DNA of 64,000 bases, from the NCBI RefSeq assembly GCF_018991925.1, contig NW_024756914.1:3984848-4048847 (forward strand), written 5' to 3'. Position 1 is the stretch's first letter, and every line of letters begins with the position of its first letter. Of this stretch, positions 22,825 to 34,200 are shown piece by piece. Below the pieces are notes generated by a model. That model ran no database searches. It was given only the letters and a program-made list of their open reading frames with translations, and was not told the DNA's origin. The DNA comes from Homarus americanus (lineage: Eukaryota > Arthropoda > Malacostraca > Decapoda > Nephropidae). The translations under genes were made by a program, and so were the position numbers.

Positions 22825-23215
22825 CCAAGGACGTCGGGGAGTGGTAGGAACGGTGGGGGAGTGGTAGGAACGGTGAGGGGAGTGGTAGGAACGGTGAGGG
22901 GAGTGGTAGGAACCGTGAGGGGAGTGGTAGGAACGGTAGGAGGAGTGGTAGGAACAGTGAGGGGAGTGTGGTGTTAGGAACGGTAGGGGTGTGGTAGGAA
23001 CGATTGGGAGGGTGTTAGGAACGGTGAAGGAATTGGTAGGAACGGTGATTGGTAGGAACGGTGAGGGGTGGTAGGAACGGTGGTGGAGTGTGGTAGGAAC
23101 GGTGAGTGTAGGAACAGTGGAGTGGTAGGAACGATTGAGTGTGGTGGGAACAGTCAGAGTGGGAACGGTGAAGAGTGGTAGGAACGGTGGGGGGAGTGGT
23201 AGGGACGGTGGGGGG
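22825..23215. repeat. 20-bp GGTAGGAACGGTGAGGGGAGT minisatellite core
   Basis: About 19 degenerate copies of a 17-21 bp unit based on GTGGTAGGAACGGTGA. The minus-strand His/Ser/Tyr/Pro frames (23015-23429) run through it and are partly artefactual. Confidence 0.93.
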
Positions 23216-23419
23216 GAGGGGGGTGCAGGTGACGGCTGATAATGCTAGGAAGTGAAGGTAGCGAGGTGTGGGGGGTGGGGGATAGAAGGACGGGAGGTAA
23301 GGGTCCTGGAGGGTAACAACTGTGGGCAGCAGCGTCACCATGTCGAGGCAGTAAACCCGTCCAGCGAGTGTTTGTACCAGCGTATGATGTATGGCCTCCA
23401 ACGCCTCGCCTCCCTCCCT

Positions 23420-24120
23420 CACCGCTCATAACTGACTGAGCTCCTCGTCCTACTCACTTTTTGTCGTCCTCTGTCATAACCTCTTTTGCGTCAGCCTCCC
23501 CCCATCATAATTGTTTATAGGAGCTGCTTAACTACTTCTGCAACGCCCCTGAGAGTCTGTGGTCTGCTCAAGTCCTCTTTGCAATCCACGACACTGCAGG
23601 ATCTATCTGCTCAACTACTTCTACATCAGGGGGTGACGGTGGGATCTGGTCGTATCCTCTTGTAACGTAAGATCTGCTTTAGCCCTTCAGCAACACTTGA
23701 GTGATGTTCCTTTGCAACGCAGGAGACTGTAGGATTTACCTGAGTAATTCCTTTTAACATCCAGTAAACACTAATGCCTGCTAAAGTAATCCCATTCGTA
23801 ACACAGGATACCGTAGGATCCGCCCATGTATTTCTGTGCCACTGAACCAACTCAAACAAATCCTTCTGAAACATTAAACACTCCAGGGATAACTCAGGTA
23901 CTTGTGTGAGGGTCGGACGTCCATAAATAAATAATATTACAACATACTGAACCTTCAAGACGAGCTGAGGATCAAGGGTGACAAGTGACATTAATAATAA
24001 ACCATAACATACATACGATCCTCCGTACTAATGAACAGGTGGGAGGGAGGTAAACAAACACATCATTCGAGTCCATCCCTGAGTACCTAGCGAGTATTAC
24101 AAGTACATAATGAGTACAAG
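23420..24120. other. Intergenic DNA
   Basis: Unique-looking sequence. The minus-strand open frame at 23626-23991 (121 codons) has balanced composition. It holds two copies of a short segment giving VSCV(T/A) after DPTV or NPTV (near 23715 and 23815), so it reflects a diverged duplication. I recognise no family. Confidence 0.4.
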
Positions 24121-24174
24121 TTAGTTTCCTCCTCCTACTCTCTCTCCTCATTCACCTTCATTTTACTCATTTAT

Positions 24175-24210
<36 letters not shown>

Positions 24211-24725
24211 AACCCCTCTCTCTCCTTCCTGTTTCTTTCTTTCTTTCACCTCAATCGACCTTCTCCCTCTTCCTGTCTATTCTTTCCTCCTCCCTTTCCC
24301 CCTTCTCCCCCTTCCCCCTCCCATTGTGACGCCGATAAAGAGAGAAAATTATACAAAAATTTAAAGGGAAGAGAAATTAAATAAAACAAAAGAACAAATG
24401 CAATGAAAAAAATGAAAAACAATTCATTGAAGAAAGAAAAAAAATAAGGAAATAAAGATAAAGAAAAGAAATAAGAAAACAAAGAAGAGATAGAAAAGGA
24501 ATATGATTATGAGGAAGAGAGAGAAGAGGAGGAAGAGAAGGAAGAAGAGGAGCAGGAAGATAAAGAAGAAGAGGAGCAGGAAGTGAAGAAAGACAGAAGA
24601 AGAGGTGGGGAAAGACAGCAGTAAAGTAGGAAGAAAGATTGATAATGAAGAAGACGATATAAAGAAGAAAAAACATAGGAATAAAGACAAACAAGAATAA
24701 AGGAGAAGGGGCAGAACAACAAAAA
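24120..24725. repeat. Pyrimidine block followed by purine block
   Basis: CT-rich plus strand (24126-24322, including CT and TTTC runs) gives way to a purine-rich stretch (24338-24720, AAGAAAGGAAGAAG-like). Phe/Leu/Ser frames on the minus strand are artefacts of the purine tract. Confidence 0.85.
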
Positions 24726-24814
24726 ACAAAATGGGATTAAATTTCTGGGAAACTGGAGATGGTGAAAAAAAGTCATTTTCCCAGCCACGTGTAGACCAGA
24801 GTTCAAGGGCCCCT

Positions 24815-25100
24815 AAGTCAACCCCTCCATCAGGGCCCCTAAGTCAACCCACTAACAGCCCCCTACCCCACCATCAGACCCCCCAACCCCACCATCAGGA
24901 CCCCTAACCCCACCAATAGGCCCCCACCCCAGCCTCCAACCCCACCACCAGAGCCCCCACCTCACCATCAGGGCCCCCAACCCCACCATCAGGACCCCTA
25001 ACCCCACCAATAGGCCCCCACCCCAGCCTCCAACCCCACCACCAGAGCCCCCACCTCACCATCAGGGCCCCCAAGTCAACCCCACCACCAGGGCCCCCGA
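24815..25100. repeat. C-rich minisatellite with a roughly 115-bp duplication
   Basis: Units of CCCCACCATCAGGGCCCC type. A block of about 115 bp beginning CCCCACCATCAGGACCCC near 24888 is repeated near 25003. Trp/Gly/Val frames here are artefacts. Confidence 0.88.
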
Positions 25101-25457
25101 CAGATACCCACAAGACGGGCACAAGGAGCAGCCCTATCTGAAGCCTCGACCTCCTACTCGAGAACCTCTGACCCCGGATTCACTGATACACGTAAGGTAG
25201 TTTGTCCTCCTCCAAGGTGAAACAATACGATGCCTTGTGAAATAATGGAGCGATATAGAGAGAATTCTTTAGTATAGTGATTGTGCAAGATGACTGGGTG
25301 GGTTGGGTGGGTTGGTGGGTGTAGGTGGGTGGGGGTGGGTGGGTGGTAGGTTAGGTTAGGTCAGATTAAATTAGAATAGGTCGTCACGTTAGGCTGTCAG
25401 GTTATATCAAGTGCGGTGAGGTGAAGTTAAATCAAGTTAGGATACATCTGATTAAGT

Positions 25458-25508
<51 letters not shown>

Positions 25509-25680
25509 CAGTACGGTTAACGTGACCACCACCTGCACCAGGGCGGGTCAGGTGAAGCGGAAGGGGAAGCCGCAGGATGAGAAAGGGACTTTACCGCAGG
25601 CGATCTACCTGAGGGTGTTTCCGCTATAGGACGTGAAGGTGATTGTGGGTGAGGGAATGCAGGTGAGGGGAGTCTGTGAG
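25101..25680. other. Intergenic DNA
   Basis: GGTGGGTGG-rich stretch at 25293-25348, GGTTA/GGTCA pentamers at 25349-25381, GA run at 25462-25504. No gene seen. Confidence 0.5.
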
Positions 25681-25689
25681 TGTGGGGAG

Positions 25690-26395
25690 GGGAGGGGCGT
25701 GTGGGGGGTTTCTACTGGTGGTCGGGAGGGCGTGAGGTGCTGGTGAACTTAATAAGAAACATATGACACGAGTGGCTAGTTGTCCTCTATGTGTGCGGGC
25801 GTGTGCGTCACTCTTGCTGGACGGGTGGGCGTGGATGTTAATAGAAAACACATGGTACGGGCGTCAGAAGAGCGAGGACGTGGGCGTAACTGCTACTGCT
25901 TCTCTATATTTGGTGAATGGGCGTCTCACATAACACGCGTGGGCGTCATAAAACAAGAGGGCGGGGGCGTGAAAGTGTTCCTGCCCTATAAAGCGTGTTC
26001 GTGTCCCCCTCCTGCTGGGTGTCATAATGTAAAGGTTAGGTTAGGTTAGGTTAGGTTGAGAAGACATTTTGTGTGTAACAGTGACTGGATGGTGGTATCT
26101 ATCTATCTATCTATCTATCACAACTACTAACAACCTTCCTATACTGTATACCATCTATTACGACTACCGACAAACAACCTACTATCACTATAACCAAGAC
26201 AAACAACAATACACCGACAATGTCACAGTTCCCTCCTCCCCCCCCCCCCACAGTGGGTGTCCTCCATACAACACCTGTAGTCATAGTTGTCAAATAAAAG
26301 TCGTGTGTGGATCTCCTCTACTAGGCTTGGGCATGACATAGAAGAGGGGCGTGGGCGTGACATAGAAGAGGGGCGTGGGCGTGATAAACAAGACA
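25690..26395 (+). promoter_or_regulatory. Cluster of GGGCGTG / GCGTGGGCG motifs
   Basis: About a dozen same-strand GGGCGT motifs. Perfect GCGTGGGCG, the EGR-family (stripe/Egr) consensus, occurs at 25937-25945, 26349-26357 and 26373-26381. It could be a regulatory cluster or a decayed minisatellite. Between 26035 and 26058 lies a GGTTA pentamer run, and 26098-26118 is a (CTAT)n run. No promoter or gene start is visible. Confidence 0.3.
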
Positions 26396-26399
26396 ATCC

Positions 26400-27614
26400 G
26401 GACGCACGAGACAGGGAGACAAGGGAGAAAAGGAGCTGGTTCTCCCTTCTATGGCATGTGGATGTCTCCCTTACCGAGCGAGGATGAACGTAAGGGCGAA
26501 CCCCAAAACACATCAGAGATTACCAAATCGTTATCTAAACAGCGTTGGGGTGAGATGAGGACACCCTAAAGATTGTCCCAAGTCTTGAGCAAGTCACGTG
26601 TTAGGGTGAACTTACGACACTGGAAGGATTACCGACTAGTCTTCAAAACAACAAGAGTTTAGCGTGACAACTGTTTACCTTGTCCTTCTCAAACGATCCT
26701 ACAGCCTCAAGGATAACCAACAGGAATAAAGAGTATTTGTGTTACCCTCCCACAGGCTTCCCGTCTGTATGTCCGTCAGTCCACGAATCCGGGAGTTGTG
26801 AATATGGTAAGTCTTAACAAAGAATAAAAGGATTTAAGACAAAATCTCCAACACTTTAAAATCTGCCTTTAAATCCATAACACTTTAAAATCCCCAACAC
26901 TTAAAAAATCTGTCAATAAAATCCCCAACATTTTTAAATATGTCTTTAAAATCCCAAGCACTTTAAAATCAGCCTTTAAATCCAAACACTTAAAATCTGT
27001 CTTTAAAATCTGGCCAAATAAACGGGAGAAATTAGGTAACGCAACGCAGGACTCAACCACTCCCAGGAGGCGGACTAGGAGTGATAATTAGGCCGCCAGA
27101 CGTGGAGGATATCCTCGTAGGATATCCATCACTGAGTATCCAACACCAGCGACTCTTGCTTGCCTTATCCTTTCTTAAATTCCTACAGGATTACTATTTT
27201 CGCTGACAGGGTTGAGAGAATGACGCTGAGCAAATGTTAAGTAGATTACATACATACATACACACATACACACATCACTAAATTCTCTACTCCGTCACAA
27301 TATATACATTCAGAATTATTCCTACACATCCATCATGACTCTAGCAACACACACACATACATCCACACATTAATACAACATACAAACACAACTAAACATC
27401 TGTCACACCCGTATAAACACACATTTGCTATACGTGACGTGCATACTCCTCCTGGTGACGTCATAGATGTAAGAGTGACGTCAGAGATAAACAAGCGCTA
27501 GTTATTATACTCATCGGCTTGTGATTCATCTTCCTTGACTTGTTTATTCATTTATCTAATCCTTATCTATTTATCAACAACTTGTACGCTATTATACTAC
27601 TATTTATTTTTAAA
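26400..27614. other. Intergenic DNA
   Basis: Diverged AAATCCCCAACACTTTAAAATCTG units of 20-40 bp lie at 26840-27010. CA-rich short repeats lie at 27250-27425. No gene recognised. Confidence 0.45.
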
Positions 27615-27870
27615 CATTTGAGTATGATGATTTAACCCCTTGAGTATGATGATTTAACCCCTGAGTATGATGATTTAACCCCTCGAGTATGATGATTTAA
27701 CCCCTTGAGTATGATGATTTAACCCCTTGAGTATGATGATTTAACCCCTTGAGTATGATGATTTAACCCCTTGAGTATGATGAATTAACCCCTTGAGTGC
27801 TAGAAAAACCCAGAGTACGATGAGAATCCCTTGGGTATGATGATTTAACCCCCTGACTACAATGACAACC
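27615..27870. repeat. 22-bp minisatellite (GAGTATGATGATTTAACCCCTT type)
   Basis: About ten copies of the 22-bp unit, decaying toward 27900. Confidence 0.95.
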
Positions 27871-28244
27871 CTCGGAGTACGATGACTTACATCCTCCTAA
27901 CCTAGGGACCAAATGTAAATAGAAACAAAAAAATCTATTAAAATCAACATACACGAGACATTAGTTATTAAGATTATCCAAATATTTAGAGGAAATTTAA
28001 CCAGGATTTGTTTAATAATCTTAGGATAACTTAACCTTTGGAATCCGAGTATCTGTAAAGGACTATTAGCTCACTATGTCAACAAGGTGGCAACGCGGGA
28101 CTGTGGTTCGGTCTCTGACTAAGACACTCAAGGCTTCTGTGTGTTGTGTGTGTGTGTGTGTGTGTGTGTGGTTGCATTTCTTTCCTGCTGTGTGATATCG
28201 TGTAGCTGGTGGTGGTGGTGGTGCTGCTCCTGACGGTGTGATGT

Positions 28245-29210
28245 GACTCCCTTCCTAAAGTCACCATTTTCCTCTCCCTTCCTCCTCCCCCTTGTCAGTC
28301 CTTCCTCCATTCTCTCCTTTCGTATCTCCCCTTCCTCCTACATATCCTCCCTTCCTCTCAACCCCCAGTTCGTTATACCCCCCTCCCATTCCTTATGCTC
28401 TATCTACACCCCATCTCCCCTCCCCTTCCAACACTAAGCTCCCCCCTCAGTCAATTTAATAGAGTAGACCAGCGGGCAGCCACGAGGCGAAGGTGCTGCT
28501 AGTTAAGGAGGGGAGTATTCTGTTAACTAGACAAGGGAGACGACTGATGGGGAGGGGGGCTAAGAGGGAGGAAGCAGAGAAAAGAGATGAAAGGGGAGAA
28601 GCTGGATGGGGGATAATAAAGGAAAAGACATGACAGAGGGGAAAAGAGTTAAGAAGAGATGAAAGACACAAGGAGGAAGGGAGAAGTGAGAGAAAGAGCA
28701 TAGGAGAGGGGAGGGGAAGGGGAGAAGGGGAGGGGGGGGGGTGGAGAAGGGGGGTGGAAGGGGGAGGAGGAAGGATAACCTCATTTCACTGGTGGGTGGG
28801 TTCATGAGGTTTCTGAGATCACTCCCACACCTGGGATGCCGAGTACAGCAGGTGGGTAGGAGGCGGTGCTTGTGTTCAGGGCATGTGGGTGGGGGGGAGG
28901 GGGGGTGAGGGACAAGGAAGTGTAGAGAGAGGGAGAGATGGTGGGAGGAAGTGTGGTGGAGGTAAGGTGAATGAAGGGAAGAACGTGAAGGGAAAGGGGT
29001 GGGGTGCAGTGGAGGGTAGTGTGAGGTGTGGAGGACGGAGTTGCCTTAAGAAGTAAAGGGACGAGTGGAAGGGGAAGGAGGGGGGGGGGGTTCAAGTATG
29101 TGGGGCAGAGGTTGGTGGGAAAGAAGGTGGGAAGGAGGTGAAGGTTAAAGGAAAGGGGGTAGTAAAGGTGGAGGAGGTCGAGGTGAGGAGGAGAATTAGA
29201 AGGTTAGAGG
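28245..29210. repeat. Pyrimidine block followed by a long purine block
   Basis: CT-rich plus strand at 28250-28450 switches to G/A-rich DNA from about 28500 to 29210 (some 700 bp) with G runs such as 28730-28741 and 29081-29090. It is a candidate triplex- and quadruplex-forming region. A short TG run lies at 28145-28170. Pro/Ser/Leu frames on the minus strand (28456-29095) are artefacts. Confidence 0.85.
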
Positions 29211-29815
29211 TGGAGGGTAAAAGCATATCTCACAGTAATGACACGAATTGTATCTAGCGACGCAAGGATCACACACACACACGCACACAGTCATGTACGC
29301 CCATGGAAGCACCCGTTTATACCTGCATGTGTACACCATTATCACAACACCCAACCTCCTCAGTGATACATTACCTGCCACACAACAAGCCGTAACTGGT
29401 AGGTAATTCCCGTAACCAATATAAAACAAACACACACACGCACACACACACACACGCGATATCTAATGCTATCCGCCAGGCCTTGTAAAAACGGGAGGGG
29501 AGGGGGGAGGAGGAGGGAGGATTCTGATGTACCCCAGGATGGATACGGATTCACAACTCACGAACGCTCGCCAAAGTAAACAAGAATATCAATTTATGCA
29601 ATATTTTCCCTGTTGTGGATATATTCTGTTTATATTAGTTGAGTATTTATGAAACAATAGACAGTCAAAGTAAAGCCAAATAACAGTAAACAAATCCTAC
29701 ATAAAAACAGTATCTAGCTTAGCTATTTATTCGTACTGTAGATACTAAAAAAAGCTAAACAGATAAAAAAATACAGAAGACTTATCTTACTTAAATCATC
29801 ATACAAAACCTTATT
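29211..29815. other. Intergenic or intronic DNA
   Basis: Short CA/CG-rich repeats at 29267-29290 and 29427-29457. Unique AT-rich DNA follows. No gene apart from the adjacent candidate exon. Confidence 0.45.
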
Positions 29816-29818
29816 TAC

Positions 29819-29930
29819 CTAGCGGCATGTTAAGATATACATGCACCACCACCTTCAGCGCCTCCGCCAGGTTAGGACACACTGGCGTTCGTTCGTCCTG
29901 GAAGTCGTTGGTGAGGAGGGCGGCGTCGTG
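29819..29930 (-). CDS. Candidate internal exon (possibly GDPD-like)
   Basis: On the minus strand, 112 nt start after CAG (complement of 29931-29933) and end at a good donor, CTAG followed by GTAAAT (29813-29818). The frame encodes about 37 residues of normal composition: HDAALLTNDFQDERTP, then VCPNLAEALKVVVHVYLNMPL. Upstream in frame there is a TGA about 10 codons before the CAG, as expected for an intron. The NDF.DE..P...EA pattern is loosely like a loop in animal glycerophosphodiester phosphodiesterase 1-type proteins. That is weak recall, not an alignment. The acceptor has only a short pyrimidine tract. No partner exon was found in the window. Confidence 0.35.
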
Positions 29931-29939
29931 CTGCCCCCA

Positions 29940-30420
29940 GGTGACGGAGGAACCTCATTACCGCGCACCTGACGTTTTTGTCGACATTTTGGAAACGCGG
30001 GCTACGCTATTCTGGTCCCTGAAGGCTATACGCAGAGGCTACGGGATTATTGGTGACAAATGGACACGCGGGGTACACCAATAAGACCCATGGCGGCTAC
30101 CTGGCTATTCAATACAATTTTAAACCTTTTCCCAAATCCATTTCCAGGATCAATTGGACACGCAGCGTCAACTCGATTCATTTCACCTGTTTCGAATCGA
30201 TGGTCACGCTTAAAAATAGAAACCTATCCATAAATCTATCTATTCTACCACTTAATCTATTCTACCTGGTAATCTATTCTACCTGGTAATCTATTAATTC
30301 TACCTGTTAAAATATTCTACCTGTTAATCTATATTTTTTACCTGGTAATTCATCAATTTCACCTGTTTATAATAAAGAGAATAATAATAATAAAATAAAA
30401 ATGAATCAACAGTGACGATG
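29940..30420. other. Intergenic or intronic DNA
   Basis: Short array of CTACCTGGTAATCTATT-type units at 30240-30360 and an AT-rich end. No gene recognised. Confidence 0.5.
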
Positions 30421-30775
30421 GTGATAACAGACAAAGGGGAAAAGAGGAAGATGTAGGAGAAGAGGAGGAGGAGGAAGAAGAGGAGGAGGAGGAGGAGGAG
30501 GAGGAGGAGGAGTCATTTCTCAGTACTGGGGAGTATAAACATCATCAACAGTAGAGTACAAGGAAGGTAGTGAGGAGAGGGAGGTGGGGAGAAGAGAGGG
30601 AGGTGGGGAGAAGAGAGGGAGGTGGGGAGAAGAGAGGGAGGTTGGGGAGAAGAGAGGAGGTGGGGGAGAAGAGAGGGAGGTAGGAAGAGAGAGGTGGGAA
30701 GAGAGGAGGTGGGGAGAAGAGAGGGAGGTGGGGAGAAGAGAGGGAGGTGGGGAGAAGAGAGGGAGGTTGGGGATT
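30420..30775. repeat. Purine tract and 18-bp GGGAGGTGGGGAGAAGAG array
   Basis: GGA trinucleotides (30460-30512) followed by about ten 17-18 bp units at 30560-30770. Frames are low complexity. Confidence 0.92.
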
Positions 30776-30779
30776 GATT

Positions 30780-31484
30780 GATTCGGCAATATTAAGTCGT
30801 GTTAGGTTAGGTTTAAGTTAGATTAGATTAGGTCAGACTAGGGTTAAGTTAGGTTCAGGGTCAGGAGAGTATAGTGTGTCGTCACTTAGGGTAATCCAGG
30901 AGAGGACACCCCCAACCCCCCTCCACACCCCCACCTCCCTCCACACCCCCGCCTTCCTCCACACCCCCACCCCCCTCCAGACACACACTCACGGTTCACC
31001 TCCTTAATCTATCACAACCACTAACTCACACTCCTAGCTATTTACCCATCCACACCTACCCTAACTTTCTACAGCGACACACACAACACAAACACCACTA
31101 ACACCACCAACACCATCACCATTCCTACCACCAACACCACCACTATCATCAACACCATCACTACCACCACTATCACCACCAAAGAGATCGTCAATCATCC
31201 TGGGAATCACTTGGTCAAACTTCATCAGGTATCGACAACTACCTTGAGGAACACCACCATGCCCCCATAACCAACCTGAACACAAAAATCAAGACCTTCT
31301 ACTTTTCTCTCCTCGTTACAACACCGCCATTGACATATGTGTTAAAACTGGTATAAATCTGTTCGGGAATGGGCGTAACTGCGTGCCAAGGCCGCCCGGG
31401 GACAATTAAACGGGCAGGGAGGTCACAGGAGGGTATAGGATCTGACCTGTACAAATATGGTCGACGACAGGATTCGAGAAAGAG

Positions 31485-31485
<1 letters not shown>
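30780..31485. other. Intergenic DNA
   Basis: GGTTA-type pentamers at 30800-30860, C-rich CACCCCCACCTCCCTCCA units at 30908-30985, and an ACCACCAAC/ACCATCACC patch at 31078-31185. No gene recognised. Confidence 0.5.

Positions 31486-31487
<2 letters not shown>

Positions 31488-31550
<63 letters not shown>
31488..31550. repeat. (TG)n microsatellite
   Basis: Perfect TG run of about 31 copies. Confidence 0.97.
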
Positions 31551-31551
<1 letters not shown>

Positions 31552-31871
31552 TGCTGTATAATATATAGCAAGACAAATAAAATGATATACATTATCTCAT
31601 CTCTAAAAAAAAATTACGATAATCAGAATTTAAATAATCCACGTAATAAATCCGATACTGCTGAAAAATCCACCACTCAAGTGACTGTTAAAGTGAGGAT
31701 TGGGGGGGGAGGGGGGATTAGGGAGGGATTAGATACAGGAGAGGGTCAAGAGGGATTAACATTAAGTATATTATAATCCTTCACTAGAGACGAAGCTTAC
31801 AAGAATGACGGCATAAACCACACGGGTACTAAAGTGAATATATAGTGAAGCTTATAGTGTGGTTATTGTGG

Positions 31872-32085
31872 TCTGTGGTGCTGGGGTGGGGGGTGGGTCG
31901 GGTGGGGGGTGGGTCGGGTGGGAAGTGGGTCGGGTGGGTGTGTGTAGGTGGGATGAGTAATGAATTGGGTACTTAAGAGCGATAATGTGGTGGTGGCGGT
32001 GACAATAATGAGGTATAGACCAGGTAAGGTATAGACCAGGTAAGGTATAGACCAGGTAAGGTATAGACCAGGTAAGGTACATAGA
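31872..32085. repeat. G-rich GGTGGGTCGG array and 16-bp AGGTATAGACCAGGTA array
   Basis: 31880-31943 holds four GGGTCGGGTGGG-type units, a strong quadruplex candidate. 32010-32078 holds four exact 16-bp units. The 16-bp unit contains a TATAGACC core and leaves stop-free minus-strand frames (31852-32189). Confidence 0.92.
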
Positions 32086-32089
32086 CTCA

Positions 32090-32810
32090 ACCCCACCAAT
32101 ACCACAATACAGGTGAAGCTCACACGATGATAAGTTTTATCTGCCACACACACACACACACACACACACACTTTGAGCCACCACCACACCTGTCATAACA
32201 CAACACACACATCACAGTTCTACCTCACCACACTATCAGCCTCTTCACGTCCAAATGTCACCCCTCAGTCTAACCCGCTGTACCGCCTCGTTATTAGCCA
32301 CCCTCTTCATCAACAGTATTTATGGGTCGAGATTATTTTAGCCTTGTCGCCAACAGTATATAAATGACCCACTACCATGAATGTTGTTTGAATCCATATT
32401 GTGGTGCAAGTTGTGATGTCTCGGTTGTATAGTGATGTGTGGAGTGGTCATAGTTTGTGGGGTTCTTAGAGGAATTTGTGTTGTGGTATCGTTGTGTAGG
32501 ATTCCTGACATAGGCATCCGTCGGGGTGGGAATGGGGAGGAGGAGGAGGTGGGAGGGTGGGAGTTGGGGAGGAGGAGGGGGGTAGGGGGAGTTGGGGAGG
32601 AGGAGGAGGTGGAGGGTGGGAGTTGGGGAGGAGGAGGGGGGGGGGATAGTTGGGGGTGTTTACGAATTCTAACTAAAACACTAAAAATTTCCCATAGGTG
32701 ACCCATCAGCACAGTAGATATTCAGCCAAGATTCACCATATTATTTTGGGTTTTTCTTCACCGGTGATTTGAGATCCACGTTGCTGCCTCATACACACGA
32801 CATACTAAGG
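32090..32810. other. Intergenic DNA
   Basis: CA run at 32146-32170, GTTGGGGAGGAGGAGG array at 32525-32650. The short frame at 32173-32367 plus is unrecognised. Confidence 0.45.
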
Positions 32811-32814
32811 AGGC

Positions 32815-33070
32815 AGAGGAGGAATAGGGTGAGAGATAAGGGTGTGAGGAAGAGGGTGAGAGATAAGGGTGTGAGGAAGAGGGTGAGATAAGGGTGAGAG
32901 GAATAGGGTGAGAGATAAGGGTGAGAGGAATAGGGTGAGAGATAAGGGTGAGAGGAATAGGGTGAGAGATAAGGGTGAGAGGAATAGGGTGAGAGATAAG
33001 GGTGTGAGGAATAGGGTGAGAGATAAGGGTGTGAGGGATAGGGTGAGAGAAGGGTGTGAGGAAGAGGGTG
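32815..33070. repeat. GAGAGATAAGGGTG(A/T)GAGGAATAGGGT minisatellite
   Basis: About nine to ten units of about 25 bp with GTGAGAGATAAGGGTG cores. Confidence 0.94.
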
Positions 33071-33231
33071 AGTGGTACAAGAGTGTTAGGGTGAACTTGA
33101 CTTCTTTCCCTGGGTTCTTTCTCCTCCTCCCCGTGGCAGTAACCGGAGCTAAGGGCGTTAGGTCATGACAAATGAGGCGGTGGCCGGGTAGTGCCTTCAC
33201 CCACCCACACACACCCACCCAGACACACAAA

Positions 33232-33234
<3 letters not shown>

Positions 33235-33275
<41 letters not shown>
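33235..33275. repeat. (CA)n microsatellite
   Basis: Perfect CA run of about 20 copies. Confidence 0.96.
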
Positions 33276-33276
<1 letters not shown>

Positions 33277-33349
33277 TATTATTCACAATGAAGAGACTTA
33301 ATCACTCTGCTGGTTTTAAAGAGCAGATTTAACTTAATTAACTTATTGA

Positions 33350-33605
33350 TAACCTAATCTAATCTAACTTGCGCCAACCTAACCTAACCCAAACTAACCT
33401 GAAACCTGACCCCCCCAAAAAAAATACCTTAACCTAATCTAACCTAACTTTATGAAACTTAACCTAACTGACACCTATTAAAACCTAACCCGCCTTTAAA
33501 CACAGACTAACCTCACCTAATCCTAACCTCATCGAATCTCTAACATACTCTAACCTAACCTAACCAAACCTAACCTAACCTAACCAAACCAAACCTATCC
33601 TAACG
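33350..33605. repeat. Degenerate (CCTAA)n telomere-like tract
   Basis: About 250 bp dominated by CTAAC/CCTAA pentamers with many substitutions, and a run of C/A at 33411-33426. Confidence 0.85.
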
Positions 33606-34025
33606 AAACCAAATCCTCCATTTTTTCTTCTTTTTTTTTTTTTCCTGTATAAATATTCAGAGTCGGGTTTCGCTTTCGAGTTCGCCTGTAACTAATGGCC
33701 CTTCAACACCCTTGTAATCCTCCTCATGTTAAGACGCCCTCACTGACTCCCCCCTCTCTCTCTCTCTAATCACGTACGATTCAAATTTCACAATGGTTTG
33801 GCTAAAATTATAAGAAAATAGCTCATACGTATATCCAATGGCACAATCGTAAGAAAAGACAGACAGACAGACAGACAGACAGACAGGAGAAAAATCGCTA
33901 TATGCTCCACAGTCGAGGCGGAGCATAAAGAAAACGAGTGTTGGCCTTGACGGTAGACTAATAAAAATACCACGAGAGTTAATACCTTCCTTTCTTTACT
34001 TCACCTGTTGTAATTTCTTCTTCCT
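33606..34025. other. Intergenic DNA
   Basis: Poly-T at 33620-33643, a perfect (ACAG)n run at 33857-33887. No gene seen. Confidence 0.5.
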
Positions 34026-34200
34026 CTACACCACACCTGTCCTCCCCTACACCACACCTGCCCTCCCCTACATCACACCTGTCCTCCTTTCCTCCCCTAC
34101 ACCACACCTGTCCTCCCCTACATCACACCTGTCCTCCTCACCTCCCCTACACCACACCTGCCCTCCCCTACATCACACCTGTCCTTCTCACCTCCCCCTA
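34026..34200. repeat. CCCCTACACCACACCTGTCCT minisatellite
   Basis: About eight units of 21-22 bp with variants CATCACACCTG and extra CTTTCCT or CTCACCT insertions. Confidence 0.93.

Noticed and set aside
33350..33605. True telomere
   Set aside because: Pentamers are degenerate, short and interstitial, and occur at many places in both orientations.
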